Counted from the stretch's first letter, positions 16,773 to 25,560 are shown. The stretch: 64,000 nt of DNA from an uncultured Eubacteriales bacterium (GCA_905207235.1 CAJLKN010000003.1:54267-118266); one strand, 5' to 3'. The notes: generated by a model not told the origin, from the sequence alone. Numbers and translations: made by a program.

Positions 16773-18651
16773 ATTTTATCCCCTTTTGGTTGCCGGCGGC
16801 ATAATAGGCGCCGTTTCGGTCATTTTCATAATCGCTTACGCAACGGTAAAGAACAAAAAACAGGCGATAGGTTTCGACAGAAACATGAAGGACGGCGAAA
16901 TTGTCCGCCGCCTGCTCGCCTATGCAAAGCCCTACCGCATGCAGTTCGTCTTTGTCGGGCTGTGCATGATTTTTTCGGTCGCATACGACATAATTTCGCC
17001 CCTTCTTATCGGATATATCGAGGGGCTGGTAAAACAGCAGTTCGAACTTTCAAGGCTGTTCGCGCTCGTCGCGGTGTATGCGGGCATACTCATAGTTTCG
17101 CTCGTTAGCTCATATATACAGGCCATGGTGCTCCAAAAGACAGGTCAGAAGATACTTTCCGCCCTGCGCGAAGATCTGTTCAGCCATATCGAAAGTCTTT
17201 CGCACGCCCAGCTCAACACAATACCCGTCGGCAAGCTGGTAACCCGCGTTACCAACGACACGAACGCGATATCGCTCATGTTTACCAACATTCTGGTAAA
17301 CCTTTTAAAAAACTGCTTCGTCATAATCGGCGTGCTCGCCGCCATGCTCTGCCTCAACTACGAGCTCACCCTCATGATACTCTGCTTCGTGCCCTTCATC
17401 GTGCTCTTCACGATAATTTTCCGCAAGTTCTCGCGCAGGGCTTACCGCAAGGTAAAGGACGGCACGACGGATATCAATACTTTCCTTTCCGAAAATCTTT
17501 CGGGCATGAAAATCACCCAGATTTTCAACCGCGAAAAGAGGAAGATGAGCGAATTTTCCGCCAAGAACAAAAAACTCGCCTCGGCTAAACATCAGCAGAT
17601 ACTCGTGTTCGGTATATTCCGTCCGCTCGTGTATATGCTGTACATAACCTCGGTCATGCTCCTTTTGTATCTCGGCGGCAAGGGATATATAGACGATTTT
17701 TCCTTCCTCGGTCAGACGATAACGAGCGAAGTGGTCGTAACCTTCTATATGTACATATCCAAGTTCTTCAACCCCATACAGAGCCTCGCCGAGCAGTTTA
17801 ACTGGCTGCAATCGGCATTTGCCTCGGCGGAAAAGATTTTCACCATCTTCGACATGCAGCCGCAGGTCGTCGATGAGGAGGACGCCGTGGAAGTGGAGGA
17901 CATAAAGGGCGATATAGAGTTCCGCGACGTGTGGTTTTCTTATATCCCCGGCGAATGGGTATTGAAGGGCGTGTCGTTTAAAGTCAACGCGCGCGAAACA
18001 GTCGCCTTCGTCGGCTCTACGGGTTCGGGCAAGACTACCATTCTTTCGCTCATATGCCGCAACTACGACATTCAGAAGGGTCAGATACTCATAGACGGAA
18101 TGGACATAAAAAAGATAAAAATTTCTTCCCTGCGCAGGCATTTCGGTCAGATGTTGCAGGACGTATTTCTGTTCTCGGGCACGGTGCGCAGCAACATAGC
18201 CCTGCGCGGAGATTTCTCCGACGAGGAGATTATGCGAGCGTGCGAGTACGTCAATGCCGCGCCATTCATAAAAAAGCTCGAATACGGTCTGGACGAAGTC
18301 GTGCGCGAGCGCGGCAACAACTTCTCGGCGGGACAGCGCCAGCTTTTGTCCTTCGCCCGCACCATAATTCATAAACCCTCTGTAATGATACTCGACGAGG
18401 CGACGGCGAACATCGATACCGAAACCGAGGTGCTCATTCAGGACTCGCTCGAAAAGATGATGAATATAGGCACTATGCTCATAGTCGCGCACAGATTATC
18501 TACTATCCGCAACGCCGACAATATAATAGTGCTTTCACATGGCGAAATAGTAGAGCAGGGCAACCATAAAGACCTTATAGCCAAAAAGGGCAGGTATTAC
18601 AGGCTCTACACCCTTCAGGTGCATAAGGAAAAGCTCGCCGCGGGCAATTAA
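16765..18651 (+). CDS. ABC exporter subunit 2 (canonical Walker B)
   Basis: The 628-aa half-transporter has an extra N-terminal membrane helix (about residues 5-25), then six helices and a nucleotide-binding domain: Walker A GSTGSGKTT, Q-loop LQDVFLFSG, a deviating signature FSAGQRQLL, Walker B VMILDEATANID with the catalytic Glu, and H-loop AHRLST. It complements the degenerate subunit 1: together they would form one active and one inactive ATP site. The start at 16765 follows AGGAGGGG by 7 bp and gives a sensible N terminus; an in-frame start at 16669 lies inside the first gene. Confidence 0.92.
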   Translation: MREFYPLLVAGGIIGAVSVIFIIAYATVKNKKQAIGFDRNMKDGEIVRRLLAYAKPYRMQFVFVGLCMIFSVAYDIISPLLIGYIEGLVKQQFELSRLFALVAVYAGILIVSLVSSYIQAMVLQKTGQKILSALREDLFSHIESLSHAQLNTIPVGKLVTRVTNDTNAISLMFTNILVNLLKNCFVIIGVLAAMLCLNYELTLMILCFVPFIVLFTIIFRKFSRRAYRKVKDGTTDINTFLSENLSGMKITQIFNREKRKMSEFSAKNKKLASAKHQQILVFGIFRPLVYMLYITSVMLLLYLGGKGYIDDFSFLGQTITSEVVVTFYMYISKFFNPIQSLAEQFNWLQSAFASAEKIFTIFDMQPQVVDEEDAVEVEDIKGDIEFRDVWFSYIPGEWVLKGVSFKVNARETVAFVGSTGSGKTTILSLICRNYDIQKGQILIDGMDIKKIKISSLRRHFGQMLQDVFLFSGTVRSNIALRGDFSDEEIMRACEYVNAAPFIKKLEYGLDEVVRERGNNFSAGQRQLLSFARTIIHKPSVMILDEATANIDTETEVLIQDSLEKMMNIGTMLIVAHRLSTIRNADNIIVLSHGEIVEQGNHKDLIAKKGRYYRLYTLQVHKEKLAAGN

Positions 18652-18676
18652 ATTTTATAAGAAGTAAAAGCAATAT

Positions 18677-18718
18677 AAAAGCCGCCCTTCCGCATTTTGC
18701 GGAAGGGCGGCTTTTATT
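18677..18718. terminator. Bidirectional terminator
   Basis: An 18-bp stem (AAAAGCCGCCCTTCCGCA and complement) with a 3-nt loop, flanked by A and T runs. It serves the ABC operon and the converging anti-sigma gene. Confidence 0.9.
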
Positions 18719-18742
18719 ATGGGAGCGTTTTAACTTTCAGTA

Positions 18743-19951
18743 TCAGGCCGTTAAAAAGTTTATAGTTGTTCTTTCGGGTCGGTTTCCTCGGTCGTCGCCC
18801 CTGTCGAACCTGCCGAAGTCGCCGCTCCAGCCGTCGGAAAATTCGTAGTGATAATTGCCCTCGCTTATGCGCACGGAAAAACTTACCTGCCTTCCGCCTA
18901 TAAAGCCGCGTGCGACAATGGTCTTTCCGTCGCCGCCCTCGGGCGTTGCAAAAATAAGTTCGTCGCGCTGACCGTCCTTTTCGACTGACATGGCAATTTC
19001 CAGCTCGTCGTCTTCTTTTTCGTATTTTATAACCGTCGTCTCGTCCAGCCTGCCGCCGCTGTAAACCGAATACACATATTCCGTCTCGGTCTCGGTGCTG
19101 CCGCCTTCCGTTTCGCTTTCGGTCTCCTGCCGCACCTCTATATAGGACGACCTGTCGTCGGAGGTGTAAGCCTTGAAGCGCAGCTCGTTTTCCTCTTCGC
19201 TCTCGCCATCTTCCTCTTCCGTCTCGGTTTCGTAAGTGCCCTCTACGGGGTAACTTTTGTCATCCACTATGAGAACGCCCGTTATCGAATAGTTGCTCTC
19301 GGTTTCGCCGTCGTCCGTCCCGCCGCCTACATATTCTTTGTCGTAATACATCGTATATGTTACGGTGTTTCCCAGAAGGTCGGTGTGTATAACCGACATG
19401 CCGAAGTCGTATTCCCCTACGCTTTCAACGGCGTTGCCCTTAATTGCTCCATCGCTCAAAAGGCTCTCGACAAGCGCCATATATCTGTTGATATCGCCCA
19501 GCCTTTCCGCCGCGCCGTTGTTGCCGCTTCCGCCGTCATAATTGCCGCCCGAGGCGGGCATTATTGATGTGGCGGCTTCTACGCTCTGACTGTCGGACGA
19601 AGAGAGTATGCTGCCCACTGAGGCGGCGCCGTAGGCGTAGAATGACTGCGCGTCGGTTATCTCTTCAAATTTGTTGTCCCCGTCCGAAATTGTGGGGAAG
19701 GAGGGGTACGAGTTGCCGAATACCGACGGCAGAATTATGCACACGGCGAGAATTATCGCCATTGCGGCGGCGCATATCGCCGCCATAGTTTTGCGGCTTG
19801 CGCGCGGTCTTTCAACTCCGCCGCCCGCCAGGGCTTTAACCTCTTCGGTCTGATAACCGAGCTTGCTTTTTATATTTTCCTTAATGCTTTCGTCGGGCAG
19901 TATGCTGTCCGATTGTTCGGCAAGAAGTTTTTTTATGTCTTTCTCTTTCAT
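18743..19951 (-). CDS. Transmembrane anti-sigma factor with extracellular sensor-like domain
   Basis: The 402-aa protein has a cytoplasmic N terminus (about residues 1-55, MKEKDIKKLLAEQSDSIL), one membrane helix (about 56-78) and a large acidic extracytoplasmic part. Its ATG overlaps the stop of the ECF sigma gene (ATGA), the usual place for a cognate anti-sigma factor. The outer domain (from YMALVESLLSDG, about residue 160) is clearly similar to that of the divergent lipoprotein at 20673-21848: both have LVESLLSDG, a Y-x-MYY segment, YSI-x-GV, and a GRL-x-E segment near YE. The N-terminal sigma-binding motif is not one I can name, so the anti-sigma role rests on topology and position. Confidence 0.8.
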   Translation of the reverse strand: MKEKDIKKLLAEQSDSILPDESIKENIKSKLGYQTEEVKALAGGGVERPRASRKTMAAICAAAMAIILAVCIILPSVFGNSYPSFPTISDGDNKFEEITDAQSFYAYGAASVGSILSSSDSQSVEAATSIMPASGGNYDGGSGNNGAAERLGDINRYMALVESLLSDGAIKGNAVESVGEYDFGMSVIHTDLLGNTVTYTMYYDKEYVGGGTDDGETESNYSITGVLIVDDKSYPVEGTYETETEEEDGESEEENELRFKAYTSDDRSSYIEVRQETESETEGGSTETETEYVYSVYSGGRLDETTVIKYEKEDDELEIAMSVEKDGQRDELIFATPEGGDGKTIVARGFIGGRQVSFSVRISEGNYHYEFSDGWSGDFGRFDRGDDRGNRPERTTINFLTA

Positions 19952-20472
19952 GCGCCGCCCTCCTTTATAAGATAATTTTTAAGTTTGCCGAGAGCCTGAT
20001 TGTTCTTCCACGTAACCGTGCCTATGGGTATGCCTAACATTTCGGCTACTTCCCGCCGCTTGTATCCCGCGACGTGGCAGAGCATTATAATCGTGTATTC
20101 GTCCTCGGGCAGAACTTTCGCCGCCGCGTCGAAAATAAAGGGAGTGTTAGTCTCCGTCTGTCCGTATCTGTAACTTTCGGCGTCGAAATCGGTGGGCACT
20201 TCCCGCCTGTATTTTTTCAGGTGGTTGAGCGCGAGCGATTTTGCTATTGTGCAAATCCATGCGTTGAAGTTCGTTCCCTCGGCGTACTGCCCGAGCGACG
20301 AAACGGCTTTTATATATGTATCCTGCATTATATCTTCGGCGTACATCTTGTCGCGCACTATGTAAAGTATGGCAAAATATACCGAGCGGTTGGTGTGCTC
20401 ATAGATATAATCGAATGCGCGCTTGTCTCCGTTTTTTAAAAGCGCTATCTTTTTTTCGAGTTTGTCGCTCAT
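19948..20472 (-). CDS. ECF-type RNA polymerase sigma factor
   Basis: The 174-aa protein has sigma region 2 (about residues 15-80, with DIMQDTYIKAVSSL and FNAWICTIAKSLALNHLKK) and region 4 (about 110-165, LPEDEYTIIMLCHVAGYKRREVAEMLGI and a helix-turn-helix ending GTVTWKNNQALGKLK). Lack of regions 1 and 3 makes it an ECF sigma. The start MSDKLEKK at 20472 follows GGAAAGG; an earlier in-frame start at 20502 lies in the promoter. It is followed by its probable anti-sigma factor with a 4-bp overlap. Held at the membrane by that partner, it would be released by an envelope signal. Confidence 0.92.
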   Translation of the reverse strand: MSDKLEKKIALLKNGDKRAFDYIYEHTNRSVYFAILYIVRDKMYAEDIMQDTYIKAVSSLGQYAEGTNFNAWICTIAKSLALNHLKKYRREVPTDFDAESYRYGQTETNTPFIFDAAAKVLPEDEYTIIMLCHVAGYKRREVAEMLGIPIGTVTWKNNQALGKLKNYLIKEGGA

Positions 20473-20485
20473 ACAGCCTTTCCAT

Positions 20486-20517
20486 ATTATAAACAATCGC
20501 AAAGCGTGGATTGTTGG
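20486..20517 (-). promoter_or_regulatory. Candidate autoregulated ECF promoter of the sigma operon
   Basis: On the minus strand CCAACA (20517-20512) is followed 15 bp later by TTGTTT (20496-20491), running into TATAAT (20491-20486). The same CCAACA...TTGTT pair lies on the plus strand upstream of the lipoprotein. AAC-type -35 elements are typical for ECF sigma factors. Confidence 0.5.
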
Positions 20518-20608
20518 TAAAAATTATATTTTCTTAAAAAAATCATAGCAGGAAAAAGCCTTCAAGTCAATACGGGCGAAAAAAGCAAAAAAATTTTTTT
20601 ATATTTTT

Positions 20609-20642
20609 CCAACAAAATGCCATGCTATGGTTGTTGTATAAT
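20609..20642 (+). promoter_or_regulatory. Candidate ECF promoter of the lipoprotein gene
   Basis: CCAACA (20609-20614), 16 bp, TTGTTG (20631-20636) and an overlapping TATAAT (20637-20642). It mirrors the sigma operon promoter, suggesting both are transcribed by the local ECF sigma. The TATAAT may also give basal sigma-A transcription. Confidence 0.5.
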
Positions 20643-20672
20643 TGAAAATCAAATGACCGCGGAGGTAAAAAA

Positions 20673-21848
20673 ATGAAAAAACTCATAGTTTCTTTAATAT
20701 TGTCGGCATCGCTGGCCGCAACCGTGTTCACGGCGTGCACGAACGGTCAGAGCTCGCAGGGCTCAAACATGTTCGACTATCTCACCACCACCAAATCTGT
20801 TTACGGCTTCAGCGCGGCTTCGTCCGCGATGGTCATATCCGAAATGCAGAAGACGCCCGAAGGCGCAACGCGCGCTTCAACGCAAGTAACGCCCGAAGGC
20901 GATACGACCCAGACTATGCCTGAAACGACGCCCGAGACTACGCCCGACGGCGGCACAACCCAGACTGCGCCCGAGACTACGCCCGAAGACGATACGACCC
21001 AGACTATGCCTGAAACGACGCCCGACGACGGCACAAGCCAGACGACGCCCGGGCAGAGCGAAGCGCCTCAGACGGCGACGGAGGGATATCTTTCCCTCGT
21101 TGAAAGTCTGTTGAGCGACGGCGGCTTCGGCATGATTTCGCAGACTTCCGACAGACCCGAATATTCCGAAAAGATGATAGTTTCCTGCAAGGACATTTCG
21201 GGCAACGAAGTGAGCTATATAATGTACTACAACCAGCTTCTCACCGAAAGCGAAGAGGACGAAGACGAGGTCGAGGAAACTTACAGCATAGAGGGCGTCA
21301 TGCTCATAGACGGCGCCGAATATGCCATACGCGGCGAGCGCGAAAACGAGACGGGCGACGGCGAAACCGAAACCCAGACAGAATTCCGCGTAACGATAAG
21401 CGAAAGCCGATATATGCTCGTCGAGCAGAGCTACGAAAGCGAAAACGGCGGCGAGGCGGAGCAGGAATTCAGCTACAAGATTTATGATAACGGCAGATTG
21501 ACCGAGCGCAGTTCGTTCGAATACGAGCTCGATGAAGACGGCGAAACGGAAGTCAAGATGACTGCTTACAAAGACGGAAAGACGGATGTTTTCTACTTTG
21601 AAAAAGATACCGTTGACGGCCGCGAAATAATACGCCTGCGCGTGGGCGCGGGCAGGGATGCGGAGCGCTATGTAATAGTTGCCATCACCGACGAAAACGG
21701 CAACGTATATTATGAATACCTCGACGAGGGCGAACCCCTCCCCGAGCGCTGGCAGGACAGAGACCGCGAACGGGACGAAGATTGCATTCAGCAGGGTGAA
21801 GGCGGCAACCGCGAAGACGCGGGTAGAGGCTCAAACAACGCAAACTGA
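20673..21848 (+). CDS. Lipoprotein with Thr/Pro repeat linker and anti-sigma-like domain
   Basis: The 391-aa protein has a lipoprotein signal peptide with lipobox VFTAC (Cys near residue 21). A Thr/Pro/Glu-rich linker (about residues 65-130) is built from near-repeats of TTQTMPETTPE. A C-terminal acidic domain begins YLSLVESLLSDGG. This domain matches the outer part of the anti-sigma factor encoded divergently, with LVESLLSDG, Y-x-MYY, YSI-x-GV, GRL-x-E and a repeated DG-x-x-D pattern. The tail is Arg/Asp rich. I know no family. The context suggests an envelope protein that modulates, or is induced by, the sigma/anti-sigma pair. The ATG follows GGAGGT by 7 bp. Confidence 0.85.
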   Translation: MKKLIVSLILSASLAATVFTACTNGQSSQGSNMFDYLTTTKSVYGFSAASSAMVISEMQKTPEGATRASTQVTPEGDTTQTMPETTPETTPDGGTTQTAPETTPEDDTTQTMPETTPDDGTSQTTPGQSEAPQTATEGYLSLVESLLSDGGFGMISQTSDRPEYSEKMIVSCKDISGNEVSYIMYYNQLLTESEEDEDEVEETYSIEGVMLIDGAEYAIRGERENETGDGETETQTEFRVTISESRYMLVEQSYESENGGEAEQEFSYKIYDNGRLTERSSFEYELDEDGETEVKMTAYKDGKTDVFYFEKDTVDGREIIRLRVGAGRDAERYVIVAITDENGNVYYEYLDEGEPLPERWQDRDRERDEDCIQQGEGGNREDAGRGSNNAN

Positions 21849-21892
21849 TTTAAAAAATTTTAAAGGCAAAATATTTAAAGGCTAAAATTTAT

Positions 21893-21926
21893 TGCGCGCG
21901 GCGGGTAACCCGCCGCGCGCAGATTT
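21893..21926 (+). terminator. Hairpin terminator after the lipoprotein
   Basis: A 13-bp GC-rich stem (TGCGCGCGGCGGG and complement) with a TAA loop, followed by GATTTTATG. Confidence 0.6.
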
Positions 21927-21949
21927 TATGCCTTCAAATTATTATGTCA

Positions 21950-21976
21950 GCCCCGCGCCCTCGTCGGGCGCGGGGC
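21950..21976. repeat. Second GC-rich hairpin
   Basis: Arms 21950-21960 and 21966-21976 form an 11-bp perfect stem with a 5-nt loop. The T run after it is weak. It may back up the terminator just upstream. Confidence 0.5.
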
Positions 21977-22033
21977 GAATTGTTGAGAAAGGTCGCACAA
22001 AAGGCAAAATAAAAAGCAAAGCTGTCAATTTGG

Positions 22034-22062
22034 TTGAATTCCTTAAAGCGTTGTGGTATAAT
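22034..22062 (+). promoter_or_regulatory. Promoter of the SDR gene
   Basis: TTGAAT (22034-22039), a 17-bp spacer and TATAAT (22057-22062), 18 bp before AAGGAG. Confidence 0.7.
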
Positions 22063-22096
22063 ACAATAAACTTCAATATAAGGAGATTTTTATTTT

Positions 22097-22897
22097 ATGA
22101 AAATGGAAGATTTCAGACTGGACGGTAAAGTCGCTCTCGTAACGGGCGCTTCCTACGGTATAGGCTACGCCATCGCAAAAGGCATGGCAGCAGCCGGCGC
22201 AACTATCGCATTCTGCGACTTAAAGCAGGAGCTCGTGGACAAGGGTCTCGCTTCTTACAAGGCTGACGGCATAAAGGCTTACGGCTATGTATGCAACGTC
22301 TGCGACGAAGCGGCTGTTCAGGAAATGGTTAAGACTATCGAAAAGGAAATCGGCGTTATCGATATCCTCATCAACAACGCAGGTATCATCAAGAGAATTC
22401 CCATGTGCGAAATGACCGCGGCAGAATTCAGACAGGTTGTCGATGTTGACCTCAACGCGCCTTTCATCTGCGCAAAGGCAGTCATCCCTTCTATGATCAA
22501 AAAGGGACACGGCAAGATTATAAACATCTGCTCCATGATGAGCGAACTCGGCCGCGAAACCGTTTCGGCATACGCTGCGGCAAAGGGCGGTCTTAAAATG
22601 CTTACCCGCAACATATGCTCCGAATACGGCGGATACAACATTCAGTGCAACGGCATAGGCCCCGGTTACATCGCAACGCCTCAGACCGCGCCTCTCCGCG
22701 AACGCCAGCCCGACGGCTCGCGTCATCCTTTCGATTCCTTCATCATCTCGAAGACGCCCGCAGGCCGCTGGCTCGAAGCTGACGAGCTCGCTGCTCCCGC
22801 AGTCTTCCTCGCTTCGGATGCTTCCAACGCAGTAAACGGACATATCCTCTACGTTGACGGCGGTATCCTTGCTTACATCGGCAAACAGCCCCAGTAA
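22097..22897 (+). CDS. SDR oxidoreductase, gluconate 5-dehydrogenase-like
   Basis: The 266-aa classical short-chain dehydrogenase has TGASYGIG for NAD(P) binding (about residues 16-23), NNAG near residue 92 and the catalytic Ser...YAAAK (SAYAAAKGG, near 160-168). The IKRIPMCEMTAAEFRQV and GPGYIATPQTAPLRE segments resemble bacterial gluconate 5-dehydrogenase and 2-deoxy-D-gluconate 3-dehydrogenase enzymes, so a sugar-acid substrate is likely. It stands alone between its own promoter and terminator; no uronate or gluconate genes are adjacent. Codon use (GCA, ATC) suggests high expression. Confidence 0.88.
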   Translation: MKMEDFRLDGKVALVTGASYGIGYAIAKGMAAAGATIAFCDLKQELVDKGLASYKADGIKAYGYVCNVCDEAAVQEMVKTIEKEIGVIDILINNAGIIKRIPMCEMTAAEFRQVVDVDLNAPFICAKAVIPSMIKKGHGKIINICSMMSELGRETVSAYAAAKGGLKMLTRNICSEYGGYNIQCNGIGPGYIATPQTAPLRERQPDGSRHPFDSFIISKTPAGRWLEADELAAPAVFLASDASNAVNGHILYVDGGILAYIGKQPQ

Positions 22898-22924
22898 TTT
22901 AACTATATAACTTAATTGAACGCT

Positions 22925-22957
22925 AAAAGAGCCGCACCCTCAGTGCGGCTCTTTTTT
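22925..22957 (+). terminator. Rho-independent terminator
   Basis: A stem of AAAAGAGCCGCAC and complement with a 5-nt loop, ending in six T. Confidence 0.88.
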
Positions 22958-22997
22958 CATAGCAGCATATGTAAAAAATGTATTAAAATTTTACGTA

Positions 22998-23026
22998 TTG
23001 ACAAAATTAACCAAAGTAATTATAAT
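22998..23026 (+). promoter_or_regulatory. Consensus promoter of the leucine-rich-repeat lipoprotein
   Basis: Perfect TTGACA (22998-23003), 17 bp and TATAAT (23021-23026). Confidence 0.78.
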
Positions 23027-23089
23027 AATGAAAAGTAATGAATTAAATTGTTTTGTTTAATTAAACAATTATCATGAGGGGGGGATATT

Positions 23090-25366
23090 ATGAAAAGAAA
23101 ACTGCTTTTGTTACTTTTTAGTGCAATAACGCTTGCATGCGGGGCAATATTCATTGCGTGTACGGGTTTGGGAGCAAATTCGGGCAACAATACAAATGCA
23201 CATTCTCACGAAATGCACAAAGTGGCTTCAAATGATGCGACGTGCGAAGAAGCAGGCAACATTTCGTACTGGATGTGCGACGATTGCGGGAAATATTTCA
23301 CCGATGCGTTGGGTAAAAACGAAATTGAAGATAAAAACTCTGTGATTATTGCTGCGACGGGTCATGACTGGGGCGATTGGAAAACCGTGCAGGAAATGAC
23401 TTGTACGAAGGACGAAATAAAAGAACGCGAATGCAGCGTGTGCCACGAAAAAGATACTCAAACAACAGTTACGGTAGGACATGACTGGGGCGAGTGGGAA
23501 ATCGAGGATGATAATTATCACGTCAGAATGTGCTCGGTCTGCAACAATGAACAGACCGAACCTCATAATATAGAAGGTAATGCATGCACTATATGCGGAT
23601 ACTATCAAGCAAATAATTATGGGCTGACTTTTTCGCTCAAGGATTTAAGCTATTATGTAGTTGAAGGAGTAGCGGACGGAAATACAGATGAAGAAATTGT
23701 AATTCCTTCTTCTTATTACGGCAAGCCCGTCCGCGAGATTGCTGAAAGAGCTTTTTCAAATAACGCCATAATAACAAAAGTAACTATTCCCGAAGGTGTT
23801 ACATCGATAGGCGCGCAGGCATTTTCGCGTTGTACGGCGTTGACGGAGGTTAGTTTGCCTTCCGGGTTGGAAAAAATCGGCTATACGGCGTTCAATGGCT
23901 GCACGTCTTTAATTGAAATATCCATTCCCTCGTCCGTAACAGAAATAGGACCTTCGGCGTTCCAAAATTGCAATGCGCTGTCGGCGGTCGAAATAACGGA
24001 TTTAGCTGCGTGGTGCGGCATAACTTTCGGAGATGCAGATGCCAACCCTGTAAATTTAGCAAAAAAGATTTATTTAAACGGCAGTCTACTTACATCGCTC
24101 GAAATTTCCGGCGGGTTTTCAGAAATCAGCAAATATGCGTTCAGTAATTGCGATTCGCTCACAAGCGTCAATATTACCGGCGGAATTAAAACAATCGGCG
24201 TTGATGCTTTTGAAAACTGCGATGCGCTTACCGACGTGATTTTGTCCGCAGACGTAAATACGATAAATTCCAGTGCGTTTTCAGGTTGTACCGCGCTTAA
24301 AAACATAACTTTGCCTGCGGGATTGAAGACCATTGGAAATTATGTCTTTAAAAATTGCAGTGCGCTTACAAATATCGTCATACCTGAGGGTGTATCTTCC
24401 ATAGGTAACGGCGCGTTCTATGGGTGCACTTTGCTTATTGATGTAACTATCGCCGAGGGGTTACAGAAGATAGGTGCGAACGCGTTCGAAGGTTGTACTT
24501 CGCTCATCAGAGTGTCGCTGCCCGAAGGACTTACGGTGATTGATAGTTATGCTTTCAGCATGTGCGATGCCCTGATAAGCATTTCTCTTCCATCAAGCCT
24601 TACAGATATAGGACAAGGAGCATTTTTCTGCTGCAGCGCGATAACCGAGGTGTCTGTTCCGCGCGGAGTAAAAGTAATTTCTGACAGCGCATTCGAAAAT
24701 TGCTATTCTTTAAAGACAGTTACTATTGCGGATGGTGTTACGGGTATCGGTAAGCGTGCATTCTCGAACTGTAATGCACTGTCAAATATTACTATCCCGG
24801 ATAGTGTTCTGACGATAGGGCAAAGCGCATTTTATAGGTGTTATTCTATCGTAAACATACAGTTACCTTCTCATATGACTATCATCGAGGACAGAGTTTT
24901 CGACGGTTGCAGCTCGCTTATAAGTATTGACATACCCGAAGGTGTAAATTCCATAGGCGAAAGTGCTTTCGGTTCGTGTTACAGTCTGATGAGGCTGACA
25001 ATTCCCCAAAGCGTTAAAATTATCGGAACGAGCGCATTCAGTTTCTGCGGTGCACTGAAAAATCTGGTCATTCCCGAAGGCGTGCTGACTATAAAAGATA
25101 AAGCATTCCAATCTTGCGAGGCTCTAAATACAATTATACTTCCCCAAAGCATATTGAATATAGGCAATGACGCGTTCTACTATTGCTTTGATATCAAAGA
25201 TATATATTATTGCGGAAATGCCGACGAGTGGGAACAGGTAATCATAGGTGAATCCAATTATGGATTTAATGACGCGACCAAATATTATTATAGCCAGATT
25301 CAGCCCTCGGGAAGCGGCAATTATTGGCATTATGACACTGACGGCAAAACGCCCGTTGTATGGTAA
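23090..25366 (+). CDS. BspA-type leucine-rich-repeat lipoprotein
   Basis: The 758-aa protein has a lipoprotein signal peptide (lipobox FIAC, Cys near residue 24). A cysteine-rich N-terminal part (about residues 40-180) has CDDCGK, CSVCHE, CSVCNN and CTICGY, each near an HDWG or similar segment. Then come about 18 LRR_5/BspA repeats of roughly 23 residues (pattern IP-x-x-V-x-x-IG-x-x-AF-x-x-C-x-x-L). It is anchored on the outside of the membrane and probably exposed. BspA-like proteins often bind host or bacterial surface ligands. Its GC content is visibly lower than that of neighbours, a possible sign of horizontal origin. Confidence 0.92.
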   Translation: MKRKLLLLLFSAITLACGAIFIACTGLGANSGNNTNAHSHEMHKVASNDATCEEAGNISYWMCDDCGKYFTDALGKNEIEDKNSVIIAATGHDWGDWKTVQEMTCTKDEIKERECSVCHEKDTQTTVTVGHDWGEWEIEDDNYHVRMCSVCNNEQTEPHNIEGNACTICGYYQANNYGLTFSLKDLSYYVVEGVADGNTDEEIVIPSSYYGKPVREIAERAFSNNAIITKVTIPEGVTSIGAQAFSRCTALTEVSLPSGLEKIGYTAFNGCTSLIEISIPSSVTEIGPSAFQNCNALSAVEITDLAAWCGITFGDADANPVNLAKKIYLNGSLLTSLEISGGFSEISKYAFSNCDSLTSVNITGGIKTIGVDAFENCDALTDVILSADVNTINSSAFSGCTALKNITLPAGLKTIGNYVFKNCSALTNIVIPEGVSSIGNGAFYGCTLLIDVTIAEGLQKIGANAFEGCTSLIRVSLPEGLTVIDSYAFSMCDALISISLPSSLTDIGQGAFFCCSAITEVSVPRGVKVISDSAFENCYSLKTVTIADGVTGIGKRAFSNCNALSNITIPDSVLTIGQSAFYRCYSIVNIQLPSHMTIIEDRVFDGCSSLISIDIPEGVNSIGESAFGSCYSLMRLTIPQSVKIIGTSAFSFCGALKNLVIPEGVLTIKDKAFQSCEALNTIILPQSILNIGNDAFYYCFDIKDIYYCGNADEWEQVIIGESNYGFNDATKYYYSQIQPSGSGNYWHYDTDGKTPVVW

Positions 25367-25391
25367 TTGACAGATTAAAAGGTAATAATAC

Positions 25392-25422
25392 AAAACAGCC
25401 GTGCATATGAACGGCTGTTTTG
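25392..25422. terminator. Hairpin terminator between convergent genes
   Basis: AAAACAGCCGT and its complement with a 9-nt loop, ending in TTTTG. It ends the LRR gene. Confidence 0.75.
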
Positions 25423-25445
25423 TCGTTCTTATCTGTGTGCAAGGA

Positions 25446-25480
25446 AAGCGGCGGCGCTGTAAAGCGCCGCCGCTCTCTTT
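25446..25480. terminator. Second hairpin, GC-rich
   Basis: A 12-bp stem (AGCGGCGGCGCT and complement, GTAA loop) followed by CTCTTT. It probably ends transcription from both sides. Confidence 0.65.
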
Positions 25481-25560
25481 ACGATAGCATATTATGTTAA
25501 AAGGATGAGTGATTTGTTGACGGAATTATATATTCACAAAAAAGTTCAATGCCGAATAAA

